Shown here piece by piece: positions 53,264 to 64,000 of a stretch of 64,000 nucleotides of DNA (positions within the stretch are counted from its first letter, which is position 1; each line of letters opens with the position of its first letter). Below the pieces are notes generated by a model. The model was given only the letters and a program-made list of their open reading frames with translations. It was not told the DNA's origin and did no database searches. This stretch comes from Symsagittifera roscoffensis (taxonomy: Eukaryota > Xenacoelomorpha > Acoela > Convolutidae), in the NCBI RefSeq assembly GCF_963678635.1, contig NC_087066.1, forward strand, positions 39,269,223 through 39,333,222, read 5' to 3'. Position numbers and translations under genes: made by a program.

Positions 53264-53450
53264 ACTTAAAAAGAGCATAAAGAAAGAAACGAAAAAGGGG
53301 CAGAAAGGGGGAGGAGCTGCGGCGGGTGCTAAGACGGAGAAAAATAAACGGAAGGCTGCGGCAGCAGGGGCCAAAAAGGGACACCACGACCACGCGAAAC
53401 ATCACAAAAACCAACGGCAGAACAGATGGTTACAACTATTATCGACTATA
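53264..53450 (+). CDS. Candidate Lys/Ala/Gly-rich exon
   Basis: An open stretch with KKETKKGQKGGGAAAGAK, then KNKRKAAAAGAKKGHHDHAK and HHKNQRQNRW. The basic, Ala/Gly-rich text is encoded with clearly higher GC than the flanks, like tails of chromatin or RNA-binding proteins. There is no clear polypyrimidine acceptor; CTGAC lies ahead of an AAAAAG acceptor. Both ends are uncertain. It could belong with 51894-52734. Confidence 0.35.
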
Positions 53451-53671
53451 ATGCTTTTACTCAGAAATTGATTCCGGGAGGGGGGGGGGGTTAAATTTCC
53501 TCAAAAGTGATCAAATCATCATCGGCATTAACTCTAAGACTGTTTTGAAATCCTTTCTGCTCAATTATGTAGTAACTTTGAAGGGGGTGCAAAAAACGTG
53601 TTGTTTTGTCGAAACCTTCTTTTTACCAATTGTGTTTTGACCAATTTGCAAAATAGGGTCTACATTGAACT

Positions 53672-53764
53672 TTTAGATATTGATGCTGTCGAATATGAGC
53701 TCAGCATTCAAAGAGTTGAAAGAAATCAACAGGATGATCCGTCATTTAAAGGACGTTCCCCGCT
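53672..53764 (+). CDS. Candidate helical exon
   Basis: After TTGAACTTTTAG (acceptor at 53671) the frame reads LSNMSSAFKELKEINRMIRH followed by LKDVPR and TGA, an amphipathic helix with raised GC. Another frame is also open here (IELLDIDAVEYELSIQRVER, part of 53598-53801), so the true reading is unsure. Coding potential is suggested, product unknown. Confidence 0.3.
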
Positions 53765-53895
53765 GAAAATTGTGAGGCATTCTACCATTTTGATGCGTTA
53801 AAATAAACCGAGCTATATCAATCGAACTCAATAGAAAAAAATATCGATAAAGTTGGAATTAGTGTGAAAAACCCAGATAGTTTTATTTTTTTTAG

Positions 53896-54002
53896 TCCAG
53901 CCTGCAACAAACTGTACAACTCGCGACATCTTCGCTGCTTCCCTATCCTCTTCTGCGACGGGTGGTTTTTCATCTTCAACAAACAGAACAAGAAGCTCCT
54001 AG
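53896..54002 (+). CDS. Candidate 107-nt Cys/Phe-rich exon
   Basis: Acceptor ATTTTTTTTAG at 53895 and donor CTCCTAG/GTAGAA at 54003. One frame reads PACNKLYNSRHLRCFPILFC then DGWFFIFNKQNKKLL, at about 50% GC against about one third around it. The sharp GC change at both splice signals supports a real exon. Function unknown. Confidence 0.45.
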
Positions 54003-54129
54003 GTAGAACAAGAATTTACGCTTGCTCAGCTCTTTCTCATCTAATTTTGAAAACTTCCTCTAATAAAAATCTAACCAAAAAATTGTCGAAAAATCGGAAG
54101 AAAAATAAAAACTTGATTTACACGTAAAA

Positions 54130-54470
54130 AGTCAGTCATGATTGTAATCGCAGCTATTGGTAGCCCGAATACCTTCGTTCGCAATTAGGGCTGCTTTAAA
54201 CTGAAATAAAAATTAAAAATATTGCTTTCATATCATGTCTTTTTTGTTTCAATTTATTGGTGAAACTTTTATGAGCTTAGGGGAAGGAGAGAAAGCTAAC
54301 GAAATCTTCAAAAATTAGATGAAAACAACTTAATTGGTGTATAATATTTTTTTCGGTCTGCTGGCGTGATAGGTGTTGAAAGATAGGTATTGCTAATTTA
54401 TCTCAATAAACACTTTTACTTAGATCTATCACTGGACCGTGAAGGCCGTAAATTTAGGTGTGGCGACAAA
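54130..54470. other. No gene recognised
   Basis: AT-rich, no frame or repeat end identified. Confidence 0.4.
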
Positions 54471-54474
54471 TCAT

Positions 54475-54625
54475 TGCAAGCAGTAGCGCATTTGGGGAGG
54501 GGCGGAGGGCAGACGCCCCCCCCCCCTCCCCCTCTCTGAGAAATTCGACCCGCTGCCGATCCTTTGTACTATTTTGAGATATCCATTTTTCGCTGACAGA
54601 CCTAAAATTTTTCTAAGGGAGCCTT
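54475..54625 (+). repeat. G/C-run dispersed repeat
   Basis: AGTAGCGCATTTGGGGAGGG, then a GGAGGGCAGACG block, a C run, CCCCTCTCTGAGAAATTCGA, and GTACTATTTTGAGATATCCA. The reverse complement of this order is found at about 62880-63085, so it is one repeat family in opposite orientations. Confidence 0.6.
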
Positions 54626-55726
54626 TCCATATCTAGTTCGCCACCTACTAAGGCACTGCCGTTTGGTTGCTGTGCATTGCAAAATCAAATTAAATCGAGT
54701 TAGTTTTCTATTTGCTATGCTAAAGTGCTCTGCTGCGATTTACCGAATGCTTCTTATAGTGAACTGCGACCAGTTGTTGCTTTCGACATTTTATTGCTTC
54801 ACGTATTTTTGATTACTGACGTAAAAAGCCAACAAACTTTAGTCTCGAGCGGAACAGGCTGATTAGTTCTGCTTGTTTTCAGAAAAATGTTGTCGGATCG
54901 AATGCTAACTTTGTACCACTACAAATGAATTAATTTTCTAACGTTGTAGTTTGAATATAAAATACAGTCACGGTACGTTTAAGATGGGTTTTTTAAATAC
55001 CGAGTAAATGAACGAAATAATACTTCACTGTTTTTGGTGCCTTCTCTGTAACTAGAGATATTCGGCTGAAAACTGACAAATGCTAAATGAATTAGTTTAC
55101 ATGCAGCTATCTGGATTAAAAGTTGATAATATTGCTTTGAAGGCATTAGATAGTCAGTATATCATAAATAGTGTCAGACAAATTTAAAAGTTATGAGAAA
55201 TAGTGGCAGAGGTTTTGAGGAAACTTTTTGGAATAATTTAGTTTTTTTTTTATCGTCAAAACAGATACCGCCCAATTATTGACACCGGAGCAAGATACTC
55301 TTTCATTTCCTTTGCCTGTCGTTTATCCATGGTCTGAGAGTAATTAAAGCTCATCAGTTTCCCAAAGAATGAATTTGTGCTCATGATTTCAGGTTAAATG
55401 GGCTGTTGCCAGGTTGTTTTCACAGCATGAACACCTCTGAAACAAGTTAAATTATACTGCTTATTTAAGGCCTACAGAGCACATTTTCTCAAAATTTGAT
55501 CAGGCTAGTTCGTTTCAAATCAGTTCAACAAGCATGTACCAAAGTTTCAACTCAATTTCTTCAGAATTCGACAGAAACGTGAAAAAAAGTTAGTTCATTT
55601 GCATGTAGAAAACAAAAAACTGCAAATGTTCGTGTCTGTATTAGCAGTATGAAAAGATGGATGTTGCAGTGTGAGCACTATAGGTTGATGCAGCAAGAAG
55701 AAATTGAAATATTGGATCAAGTTAGC
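54626..55726. other. No gene recognised
   Basis: AT-rich DNA; nothing supported. Confidence 0.4.
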
Positions 55727-56000
55727 TCCTCCACCCTCCAGATAGACCCCGTTATGATCTCCACGCCAGCGTTCAGTTTGAATATAATTTACTCTGCACT
55801 GCATGTAAAATGCTCGGTTTTGACTGGCTGAAATTTCCAAAATAGAAACAATTTGTAAAACTTCCCTTTATAGATCTGGGAGGTGGGAGCCTGTTAAAGG
55901 AGGCCAAAATTCCATATTGGAAACAAGTTATATTGCTTACCTTTGTGGATCTGGGAGGGGGAACCTATTGAGGGAGGCTGTTTTGGGAGGAGGAGGCCGG
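55727..56000. repeat. Decayed MITE3-like repeats
   Basis: GATCTCCACGCCAGCGTTCA matches the MITE3 text near 51993. GATCTGGGAGG.GGGA.CCT.TT occurs twice (about 55872 and 55948), and GGGAGGAGGAGGCC lies near 55984. Confidence 0.45.
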
Positions 56001-57480
56001 CTTATCTTTGAACCTAAAATACTTATTGAGAGAACTTTTTATCCAAAAAAACAGCAAATTATAAGAATAAAGAATACTGTTTATGGCGTCTTTTTACGGA
56101 AAAAGTTTTATTGTGCCTATTACAATGTAGATCTTGCAAAAACATTAAGAACCTAAATTTATTTTGAAACATCTCAAAAAGATACAATTACTATTTTGGA
56201 AAACCAAAACAGAACAATTTCAGTTATAATGAGTATAAATTAATAACACATGTTTGCATTGATTTTTCTCTTTTTTCTTTATATTTTTGATTTTTTTTTT
56301 CTATAAACACGTATTTTCTACTTAGTTTTAAAAACGGATAGGGAAAAATGCTCTCCAACAAAAGAGTTAAATTTTCAGTTCTAGGTTGTTTTTGTCTCTG
56401 GTTTATAAAGCCAAGTAAAAAGAACACTGTTTTGATCCTTTTGTTATGATGAAATTAGTTTTGTTTTGAAAGGAACGTTATCTGAAAAAAAAAGAATTTT
56501 TAAGTAACTTTTTGTTTAGAAACTCACATATTTTGAAGTTGTTGATCAATTTATTCAACCTTGGCTTGTTTTTGAATTTTTTGTCTTGATAGAAGACCTA
56601 AATTGGTATAATAGTTCGTTCTTCTCCAAAGTTTTTTGATTTTTTTGATGACTAAACCCGCACTTGTCAGTATTTTTTTTTGAGTTTCTTTCAACAAACT
56701 TGTTCAGTAATTGAGAATGAAATTGGTTAAAAAAATTTTGCATTGAAATTCGTCAAGATTGGATATATGGTCCGCCTAATTTTTTAGGCTAGGAATTGAA
56801 GTGAAATATGAGTTTTTTGAAAGGTATTTATGATGTATTCTGCAAAGGAAGGAAAGGAAATTAATGTTAGAGTCACGTCCGCTGTAGTTTTGCTTATAAA
56901 TATTTAAGGGAAAATTGTAAATTGCACATGAATATATATTTTTAAATATTCACTGAACACACCCTTAACTTTTCAGCCAAAATTTTTTGAAGTAAAAACA
57001 ATCGATAATCAATCGTTCATCGAAGTTGTACACTTGTAGCCCGATATCCGGTTTGCGAAGCGTTGGTCTTAAGTTTATATTTTTAGCGATGCCACAGTAA
57101 CCGTTGTTGCAGATTTGACATTAAAAAAGTTTAGGAAGTGTCAGAATGGACATCATTTCGTTAACTTACCGATTTGGTGTTGAAAAACACAGTTCATTAA
57201 AAAATACAGAGCTAATCGACCCAAAAAATATCTTAGTTTGAATATCTCTTAGTCTGTTGGTAGGTTACTTTTTTGCCCATTTTTCTCAGCAATGGTTGTG
57301 TGCCTGGCTCTGAATTTTTCAAATTCAGCCACTTGATAACTTTCTTGAGGAGGAAAATTTTTTTCCAACTTTCGAAAAAAGGCGGACAATTTAAGCTTGT
57401 GGTGGTTTTTTTTTCACTCAGTCAATTTTCTACATCTCAGCTAAGCATTTTAGGCAGACTTTTTCATGCCATCTGTTTGA
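56001..57480. other. No gene recognised
   Basis: AT-rich DNA with long T and A runs. Several frames of 60-80 codons lack motifs. Confidence 0.4.
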
Positions 57481-57489
57481 TATTGTTTT

Positions 57490-57640
57490 TTGGAGCTCAA
57501 ATTTAAAAAGTTAATGCACCTGTGATCAGTTTTTGTAATGTTGTGGGGGTTTAAAAGTTGCTACTTTGGCCAATTTGGGATAATTAACGCGCAAATTCTT
57601 GCGTTATTTTATTATAACAAGCGTAAGCGGCAAATTAACG
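57490..57640 (-). repeat. Partial, diverged R1 repeat, inverted
   Basis: GGAGCTCAAATTTAAAAAG, CACCTGTGATCAGTTTTTGT, GGGGGTTTAAAAGTTGC, AATTTGGGATAATTAACGCG and GCGTAAGCGG correspond in order to the reverse complement of R1. Confidence 0.55.
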
Positions 57641-57689
57641 CGTTCCAAAATGAAATGAGGCCAGCAATTTAGCCCTCTAAAACAATAAG

Positions 57690-57900
57690 AGACGCTAAAT
57701 TGTTTGTATTTCACAGGGACCGGCATACTAGCAGCATGTGTGTCGATTGGCATGCCCATGTAAAAACCTGTAGTTTGAAGATTCGCTCTTTCAAATTATG
57801 TTCAACCAAATTTGCAATTCTTTTCAGCGTAAGCTTAGCCAAATTTCTTGGCGATTTTTTAAATTTTCCTAACAAATGTTGAAAATATTCACTAACAAAA
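57690..57900 (-). pseudogene. Third, decayed copy of the IGID repeat region
   Basis: GGGACCGGCATACTAGCAGC and TGTGTGTCGATTGGC match 50815-50860. GAAGATTCGCTCTTTCA.. matches the following block. Frames are broken. Confidence 0.4.
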
Positions 57901-58444
57901 AATTTGAAAACTTAAAATGATTTTTTTTATCTGAAAGCACACCCAATTTCAATAATTATCGCATGCTAATAGACGCACATGCTAATCGCTACACCACCGT
58001 GTCTTACATAACAGCTGCGACCTTAAGACGAGAAGCGTTAAACTTTAGTAAAATCCGTAGCACCAAAAACTTAGTCTGAATTTTTGATTCACTTCGACTC
58101 TTTGTATTCCATTGAATTGCTCCTTCTTTTCGTTGATGCGTTTTTCTTCAACTGTATCGTAAGATTTCATCAGTTCTTTGTTTCTGGGATTTTTTGCGGT
58201 TCACACTATTCTCCTGGCGCTGTCTCTAGAATTGCAAGTGGAACTTCCAGTCTTCATTTGCAAAAAAATGCCAAATGGAATTGCTCACTGCAGCCGAAAA
58301 TCTGCTGTCTGAGAAACATCTGCTTAATAATTTGATCACAAAACTGATAGCTGTTTAGTTTTTACTGCCAGATCAACATCACAGAAAGTCAAAATTAAGA
58401 TAAAACAAGACTGCTCGTATATCAGGCAAAACCCTGATTGTTCT

Positions 58445-58804
58445 GGGGGCTATCATGCGCGAAGGACCGAATGCGCGAAAAAAATTGTGTGCGAAAATCG
58501 AAAACAAAGTTAGCTGAAAGTCAATTTTTAAAAATAAGCAGTTGCCATTCAATTAAAAAGAAGTAAATGAAGAAACAGTTTGCTTCTTTTATTACGAAAC
58601 CCTTGAAATGTAAAATTTGTTCCAATTTTGCGGCGGTCATTGACAATAATAAAATTTTGCTGATTTCTGCCGTTTTTTTTCGGCCAATCTCAATACCCCA
58701 GTCCCTGGAAATGTTTACTTTCTTTCCAAATTTTAGATTACTGAACTCTGATTGGCTGATTTATATTTTCGCTCATTCGGACCTTCGCGCATGAGGGATT
58801 CCAC
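58445..58804. mobile_element. MITE1 (independent third copy)
   Basis: Same ends (GGGGGCTATCATGCGCGAAGG on the left, CCTTCGCGCATGAGGGATTC on the right) and a related interior, in unrelated flanking DNA. It therefore confirms the element's boundaries. Confidence 0.75.
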
Positions 58805-58949
58805 CGATTGTTTTGACTGCTCTTTAATCCATATCGAATAGATTTTCGGTAAAAGAAAACATTGAAAAACTATAAATTTTGGACAATATCAAAGATCAAG
58901 AGTGAAAATTTGATTCATACGAAATTAAAACGACCAATTGGCTAGCCTC

Positions 58950-59315
58950 AATTCAATTTGGAACCGTTATGAGTGCGGATAAATCGCCACGCATAAAAAA
59001 TTTGAGTTAAGCTTTCAGGATTATGCATAAAATCTTGCGCATAAATTAGTCACAAATTAGTCACAAGTGTATAAATTAGTCACAAGTGCGCATAAATTAG
59101 TCACAAGTGTAAGCAAATTGGCACTTTCAAAATTGATTCGCAAAAATTGATTGGAGGTAAAATAAAATATCGTTTTAAATTTGATTTCAGGGAGACGGTA
59201 TCTTCAATGGAGCATTAAAATTGTTTATTAAAACTTATTATTTTGATCGCCGAAAATTTCCTAATAAAAACCCACAAAGCATAAATATTCCGTTTTCATC
59301 AAAAATTGGAACAAC
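58950..59315 (+). repeat. Diverged R1-family repeat with short tandem units
   Basis: CAATTTGGAACCGTTATGAG, ATTCCGTTTTCATCAAAAAT and TTGGAACAAC follow the R1 order. Inside, CATAAATTAGTCACAA is repeated in tandem about four times (59039-59110). Confidence 0.5.
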
Positions 59316-59973
59316 AAACAAAAAATCAAAACCCACAGAGATTTAACACTTGTTGTTGTAAACTGCTGTTTTTATTTCATTTGCCTGCAAAAAACACAGG
59401 TGCATGAAGAAAAAGATAGCCAGTTGCTTAGAAAATAGCACATAATGGTTTAATTTGATCAATTAAAACAAGCAAAACGACTCTAATAAATCGTAAAAAC
59501 TGAAGAGTTCATGATAACTCAGGCCATTCTATACTATAATAAGCCACTTTCCTGGCTTACGAACGATTTTGATTTGTTTATGCCACAATGTTATTCAGGT
59601 TTACTTTTCAAAACATACCCTCTACGACCAATTTTGTCCTACTTGTTTTTTGAATATTGAGACATGCATGTTACCGTAATAATGATTTGCTGAAATGAAG
59701 TTGTCAGTCAAAAAATCATTCGTTTTTGGGGAATTTTCATCCTAGAATGTTTTTGGAGATCAGAAAGGGTCTTCAAAATTAATATCAACTGTAGTAAACT
59801 ATTCTCTAAAAAACAGTCAGAGCAGTTTAGAATTTTTTTGAGTGTCATTCAAGATCTTCACAGTGACTTGCAAGTCTTTTTTTTTCAAAGATTCTTCGAC
59901 TTTTGTAAAGTGATCTCAAAGAATGGTTGAGAGGAAAAGAGTATTTTGGCCTCAACTTGATTTTTTTTTCAGG

Positions 59974-60088
59974 TTTGGATGCGAAAAAATGGGGCAAACT
60001 GGCACTGGTTTTGATCTTCCAGCTGTGTGTGGTGACAGCTGTGGCTATTGCCTGGACCAGCTGCTGGCCCGCTATTTCCAGACCTGGC
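59974..60088 (+). CDS. Candidate membrane-protein exon
   Basis: Acceptor GATTTTTTTTTCAG at 59973 and possible donor GGCGCAA/GTCAGT at 60089. One frame reads DAKKWGKLALVLIFQLCVVT then AVAIAWTSCWPAISRPGA, a basic flank followed by a ~22-residue hydrophobic helix, as in a signal anchor or transmembrane segment. GC is over 50% here against about a third outside. The other open frame (GQTGTGFDLPAVCGDSCGYC) is less plausible but cannot be excluded. No neighbouring exon was identified. Confidence 0.42.
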
Positions 60089-60139
60089 GCAAGTCAGTTA
60101 AGCTTAGGGTTCAACTGGATTTTGAAGTGTAGCTAAATT

Positions 60140-62640
60140 ATGAAAAATTGTTCGTTTTTTCTCGTCCAGAACTTTTGTTTTAGTGAGTCACCTTTTTGAT
60201 TTTTCAAGTTCGCTTTTCAGATTCATTTTTCAAAACTCAGAATCTTATCAATCAACCATTTTAATTAAATTTGGAAAGATTGACTTTTTTCGTATAGAAA
60301 CCGATCTGCAGAATAATTTGATTCTTATTGTTTTTGAAAAGGAAGTGCAATTTCTCAACAATCGTTGGAGAGTATGATTCCTGTTTCTTCGTTAAAATGA
60401 AAAAAATCTATCCATTGAATAATTTGCGAGCAAAAAAAATCATACCACAGCAAACTCAATATTCAAAAAAGTGAAAGAGAAAAGCTTCAATGTTATATTT
60501 CTCATTTCACAGCTTTGAATTTTAAAAACCTTGCTACACACTAAGTTAAAGTGCACAAACATTGATCAATAATGGCCTAAAAGCTACCAAACAGCATCAT
60601 GGAAACATCATTAATTAAAACTAAAAAAAATGCCTCTTTAGAAAAACTGTTAGCTCAAAAATTTAGTTGAAAACTCCTTCTTTAGTTACAGCTTGAGAAA
60701 AAAGCTCCTAAAAAGCGACCAGGATTCCATTTTTAATCAAAGACGCAAATTCTCAACGTGTTTGTTCTCAATTCATTTTAACAAAAACTGAAAGTTCAAT
60801 AAAAATCCTCCAGAATGACACATGAAAAAAACAGCTCTTCAATCAACAACCTAAGACTTTGTAAAAAGTAGAAATTTTTTCAAGATTGATAAAACCAAAA
60901 CGTAAGATTTTCGCACAAAATAACAACTTTCGAACTCAATATATTTAAATGCATAAAAGAAGGGATTTTCATTCAATTAAATTTGACTGCTACAATAAAA
61001 CATTTTAGTAACCAAAGCGTATGATGCAAAATTTTTTGCTCCTCAGTAAACACAAAACGAAAACAAAAATCCGAGAAATACAACAAAATTTACTTCATTT
61101 GCTTCTGAAAAATGCCAAAAATTTGGTCGGAAAAATGCTTCAAAACTACATTTTCTTTAAAATTATAACGCCAACTGTGTTATATGCAGATGCATCACAA
61201 ATTCTTTCTTGGTTATTGAGTGAGCATGTTGGTCTATGAACTATTGAAACAATGTACTGTATAAGTTCAGCAAAAAGCACTCTCCAGTTGATGGCATCAT
61301 GGAGATTTTTTGACATAGAAGCGAAACTGAACGGAAAAGTGGAAAAACGAGAAAAAAAGATTTAAAAAACCCTTCTTTTTGTATTTGATTTCTTAAAAGG
61401 TTTTCAAAGATTTCTTAGTGCGGGCATTCAATTTGGGCGTTCAACTTTGTCTATAAAAAAATTGGTGTCATAGTCTTATCGACTCCAATTTTGGGCTTTC
61501 AATGTTGCTGCCTTAGTCTAATCGATCTCAAAAGTACACAGTTTAGGAAAACATCGGTAAATAAGCCGACAGAATTGAAGCAGACATCCAATAAGCTATA
61601 ACTCAGCCAAAAACTTTCGTCAAAAGACATGAAAAAGTAACGCACGCTTAGGACCCACAATAGATATATCAGTAGCATATGCAGAGTAAACTTCATAAAT
61701 TGGAAACCAAACCGATAGAGCTTTTGTCGACAACCATGAAGCCGAAAAGTCATCAGCAGCAGAAAATATCAAAATTCTATAACTATATATGCATGAGTTC
61801 TAGAAATTGCATGTGGTAGTAACTAGTAACCTAGCATGCGATAGTTAAATTTGAAATTTCATGAAATAGAGCATTCAGCATCAAAAGTGATTCAATTGAT
61901 TTTGTTGAACTAATTGATAGCTGAAAAAAGTCTTTATTCCGATTTAATAATGCTTGCTAATTGCAAGCGCAAGAAACATACTAAAGCAAAAAAAGAGTGA
62001 GTTGGCCCATCGCATGCTTTGAGGTTTAATTAAAACTCATGATACAACTGATACCCTCAAACAAAAATTTTACTTTTACGGTCTTGTACAGGTTCATATT
62101 CAGCTACTGAAAAGCATTGATCAGCGAAAGAAAACAAAAAACTATCATTTAAATTATTGATCAACAACAGAAAAATTTCAATTTAACTCAAAAAAAATTT
62201 TCTCAGCCAAGTACTTTCTGAAACAGTTTTTTTTTCATCGTAAATTGAAATTGTGCTAAAATTGCAATTTAGTAGCAAGTAGATGCCCCATTTTAGTTTA
62301 AAATCTGTTACCAAACTCGCTGTTTGAATGATGAATTTTTGCAGTGTTTGTTCCCTGGTCATTTTGTAAACATGTTGGCCTATGAGCTCGTGAAAAAACA
62401 GCATGTAAAAGAAAATTCTAAGCTGCAATTAAAAAGTTTGAACTTCCTTAGGAGGTGGCTCAAGTTGATACTCCTTCAGTGCTAGTTTATCACACGATTA
62501 GAGTATTTTGCAGCTTGCAACAAGCGTACTATGCCCCCACCCAAAAAAATGATATTCAAAAGCTTCACAAACTGGCAAGCAATAAAAAATATATAACATT
62601 ATTGTTTCTAAGGACTATAACTTAAGCTGATTCTGATGCT
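60140..62640. other. No gene recognised
   Basis: 2.5 kb of AT-rich sequence. Frames such as 61021-61239 (plus) and 61499-61753 (minus) show neither motifs nor exon-like GC change. Confidence 0.4.
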
Positions 62641-62659
62641 TTTATAAATGGCTCCAGAC

Positions 62660-63090
62660 AGAACTAGGAATTTATCGAGGGGTAGGGGGGGGGGGGGGGG
62701 TCAAAACATTTTTGTCGACCTTTTTTTTCTAGGTTGACAAATAGATTTTCTGAGCTCTCCCAAATCACTATAAAGAGACCGTAATTAGACCAAATATTCT
62801 GCACCGCAGGCAAATTTTTGAAAAATGCCAAAAAAAGGCGTTTTTAGGCAATTTTTAGGAAATTTTGACCAAAATTCGCGTTTTTTTGGCGCAAGCTCCC
62901 CCCTCAAAGTTAGTATAGATTGGCGCCGAAGACGCCTTTAGAAAAATTTTAAGGTCAGTCAGCCAAAAATAGATATCTCAAAATAGTACAAAGGGGGACT
63001 CTTTGGGTCGGCAGGGGGTGGAATCCCTGAGGTGGGGGGAGGAGGGGGGCGTCCGCCCCCGCCCCCCCCCCCTAAATCCGCTACTGAATG
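62660..63090 (-). repeat. G/C-run dispersed repeat, inverted
   Basis: A G run at about 62687, then CAATTTTTAGGAAATTTTGACC, GGCGCAAGCTCCCCCCTCAA, TATCTCAAAATAGTACAAAG, GGCGTCCGCCCCCGCC and CTAAATCCGCTACTGAATGG. The right part is the reverse complement of 54475-54625. Confidence 0.6.
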
Positions 63091-63329
63091 GCTTAATACG
63101 GAAATCATCAAAACTTTGATTGGAGGTATACTAAAAACCGAAGACTTATTATCGAAGATCGATTCAATAAATTGAGTTTATTGATCCATTTATCTGTTTT
63201 TATACAGTCCAAAGATTATAAATTTATTTGTTGTTGTTTGGTTTGATAAGTCCAGGTGCGAATATGGCGGATTTTCAAAAAACCTATTTCAGGTCCCTCA
63301 AATTGATTTTTCGAGGTCTTCATAGCACT

Positions 63330-63770
63330 CTAAGATATTTGTTGCCAAGGTTTTGATTTTTTTGCGCGGCAGGCCTATTGTTTTTAAAAAATGGCCAATA
63401 AAATGCCGTTTTTGGCACATTGTGGAAGGTTTTGACAAACAAAAAAAAAACATTTTTTTGGCGCGTACTCCCCCTCAAAATTATTACACATTGGCTTCAA
63501 AGACGATTTAAGAAAAATTTCAAGAAAATCTTCAAAATTTTAGAAAAAAACTTCAACGATTTTAGAAGTTTTTTAAAAAACTTCAACCTCAAAATTATTA
63601 CATATTGGATTCAAAGACGACTTCAGAAAAACGTCAATAACTTCAAAAACAGACGTCGTTAATAGTACCGAATGGGGACCCTTCGGGTGGCGAGGGGATC
63701 TAAAATTTGAGAAATGGCGTGCGCCTTTTTACCCTCCCCCTCCCCCCTAAGCTCACCCCTTGATAAGTCA
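63330..63770 (-). repeat. Second, related G/C-run repeat
   Basis: Shares with 62820-63060 the order GCCAATAAAA.GCCGTTTTTGGCA, TTTTTTGGCGCGTACTCCCC, TTAATAGTACCGAATGGGGA and a C-rich end CCCTCCCCCTCCCCCCTAAG. Confidence 0.5.
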
Positions 63771-64000
63771 TTAATTGTGTGTTGATTTCAGTTCGCGAAG
63801 AAAGTGAGTGTTCTATCTAGTTATTCTATCTTGATATAAACTTTATCAAAAAGAAATTGAAAAAAAATCATAATAACTGATTATTAAATAAGTTTGAAAA
63901 AAGAGGCATTTGAAAAATTGTTTCATACCCACCCATGAACACATAACCGGGATAATCAGGAGCCTGAAAATGTAATTGCTGTTATGAGAATCACGGTCTA

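Noticed and set aside
59039-59110. Short tandem CATAAATTAGTCACAA units considered as a CRISPR-like or origin-type array
   Set aside because: The units are contiguous with no distinct spacers. This is a small tandem repeat inside a decayed R1 copy.

Overview
This is nuclear DNA of a eukaryote, most likely an invertebrate animal. It is AT-rich, with sparse short exons and GT...AG splice signals, and it is dominated by LTR retrotransposons, small terminal-inverted-repeat elements, a minisatellite and poly-C/poly-G repeats. No rRNA, convincing tRNA, CRISPR or prokaryotic operon was seen. The species cannot be named from the sequence.

Layout. (1) 1-7546 and 12681-18391 are two diverged copies of one block (A and B), made of a palindromic dispersed repeat (called R1 here) and two MITE families. 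(2) 7543-23273 is an old, broken Ty3/gypsy-type element (E2). It has two LTRs, an AATAA target duplication, gag remnants on the left and RT/RNase H/integrase remnants on the right. Its interior holds an unrecognised stretch (9340-12680) followed by block B, which is a second copy of E2's own left flank. (3) 24625-27794 is a third, internally deleted Ty3 element (E3). (4) 28100-28480 is a degenerate ~30-bp minisatellite. (5) 31072-49069 is the centrepiece: a 17,998-bp, very young Ty3/gypsy-like LTR element (E1) with 411-bp LTRs differing at two positions and a CCTT target duplication. (6) 49070-64000 holds more small repeats and a few isolated GC-richer, exon-like islands (51.9-54.0 kb, 60.0 kb) that may be parts of one or more host genes.

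E1 in detail. A 1.25-kb leader is followed by a region where a single frame (frame 2) stays open from 32702 to 37957 except for six isolated stop codons. It covers about 500 codons of unrecognised protein, then gag with a CCHC knuckle, an Arg/Asn/Ser-rich linker and a DSG protease. RT (YLDD), RNase H and a D-D35-E integrase with a GPY module follow, with two frame changes and one more stop. Beyond pol lie a small membrane ORF, a 389-codon Pro/Ser-rich frame with no Met codon that opens exactly at a good 3' splice site, a glycoprotein-like ORF with a hydrophobic region and a long tail, and an intact 602-aa ORF of unknown function. A candidate ~76-nt intron begins three bases after the stop of that last ORF. 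The coding strand is A-rich and G-poor throughout. The insertion appears to split a short host exon.

The 602-aa ORF, the ATG-less spliced frame, the upstream polyprotein-like region and the single-frame-with-stops pattern are the most novel content. Family calls rest on motifs read by eye; no database search was run.
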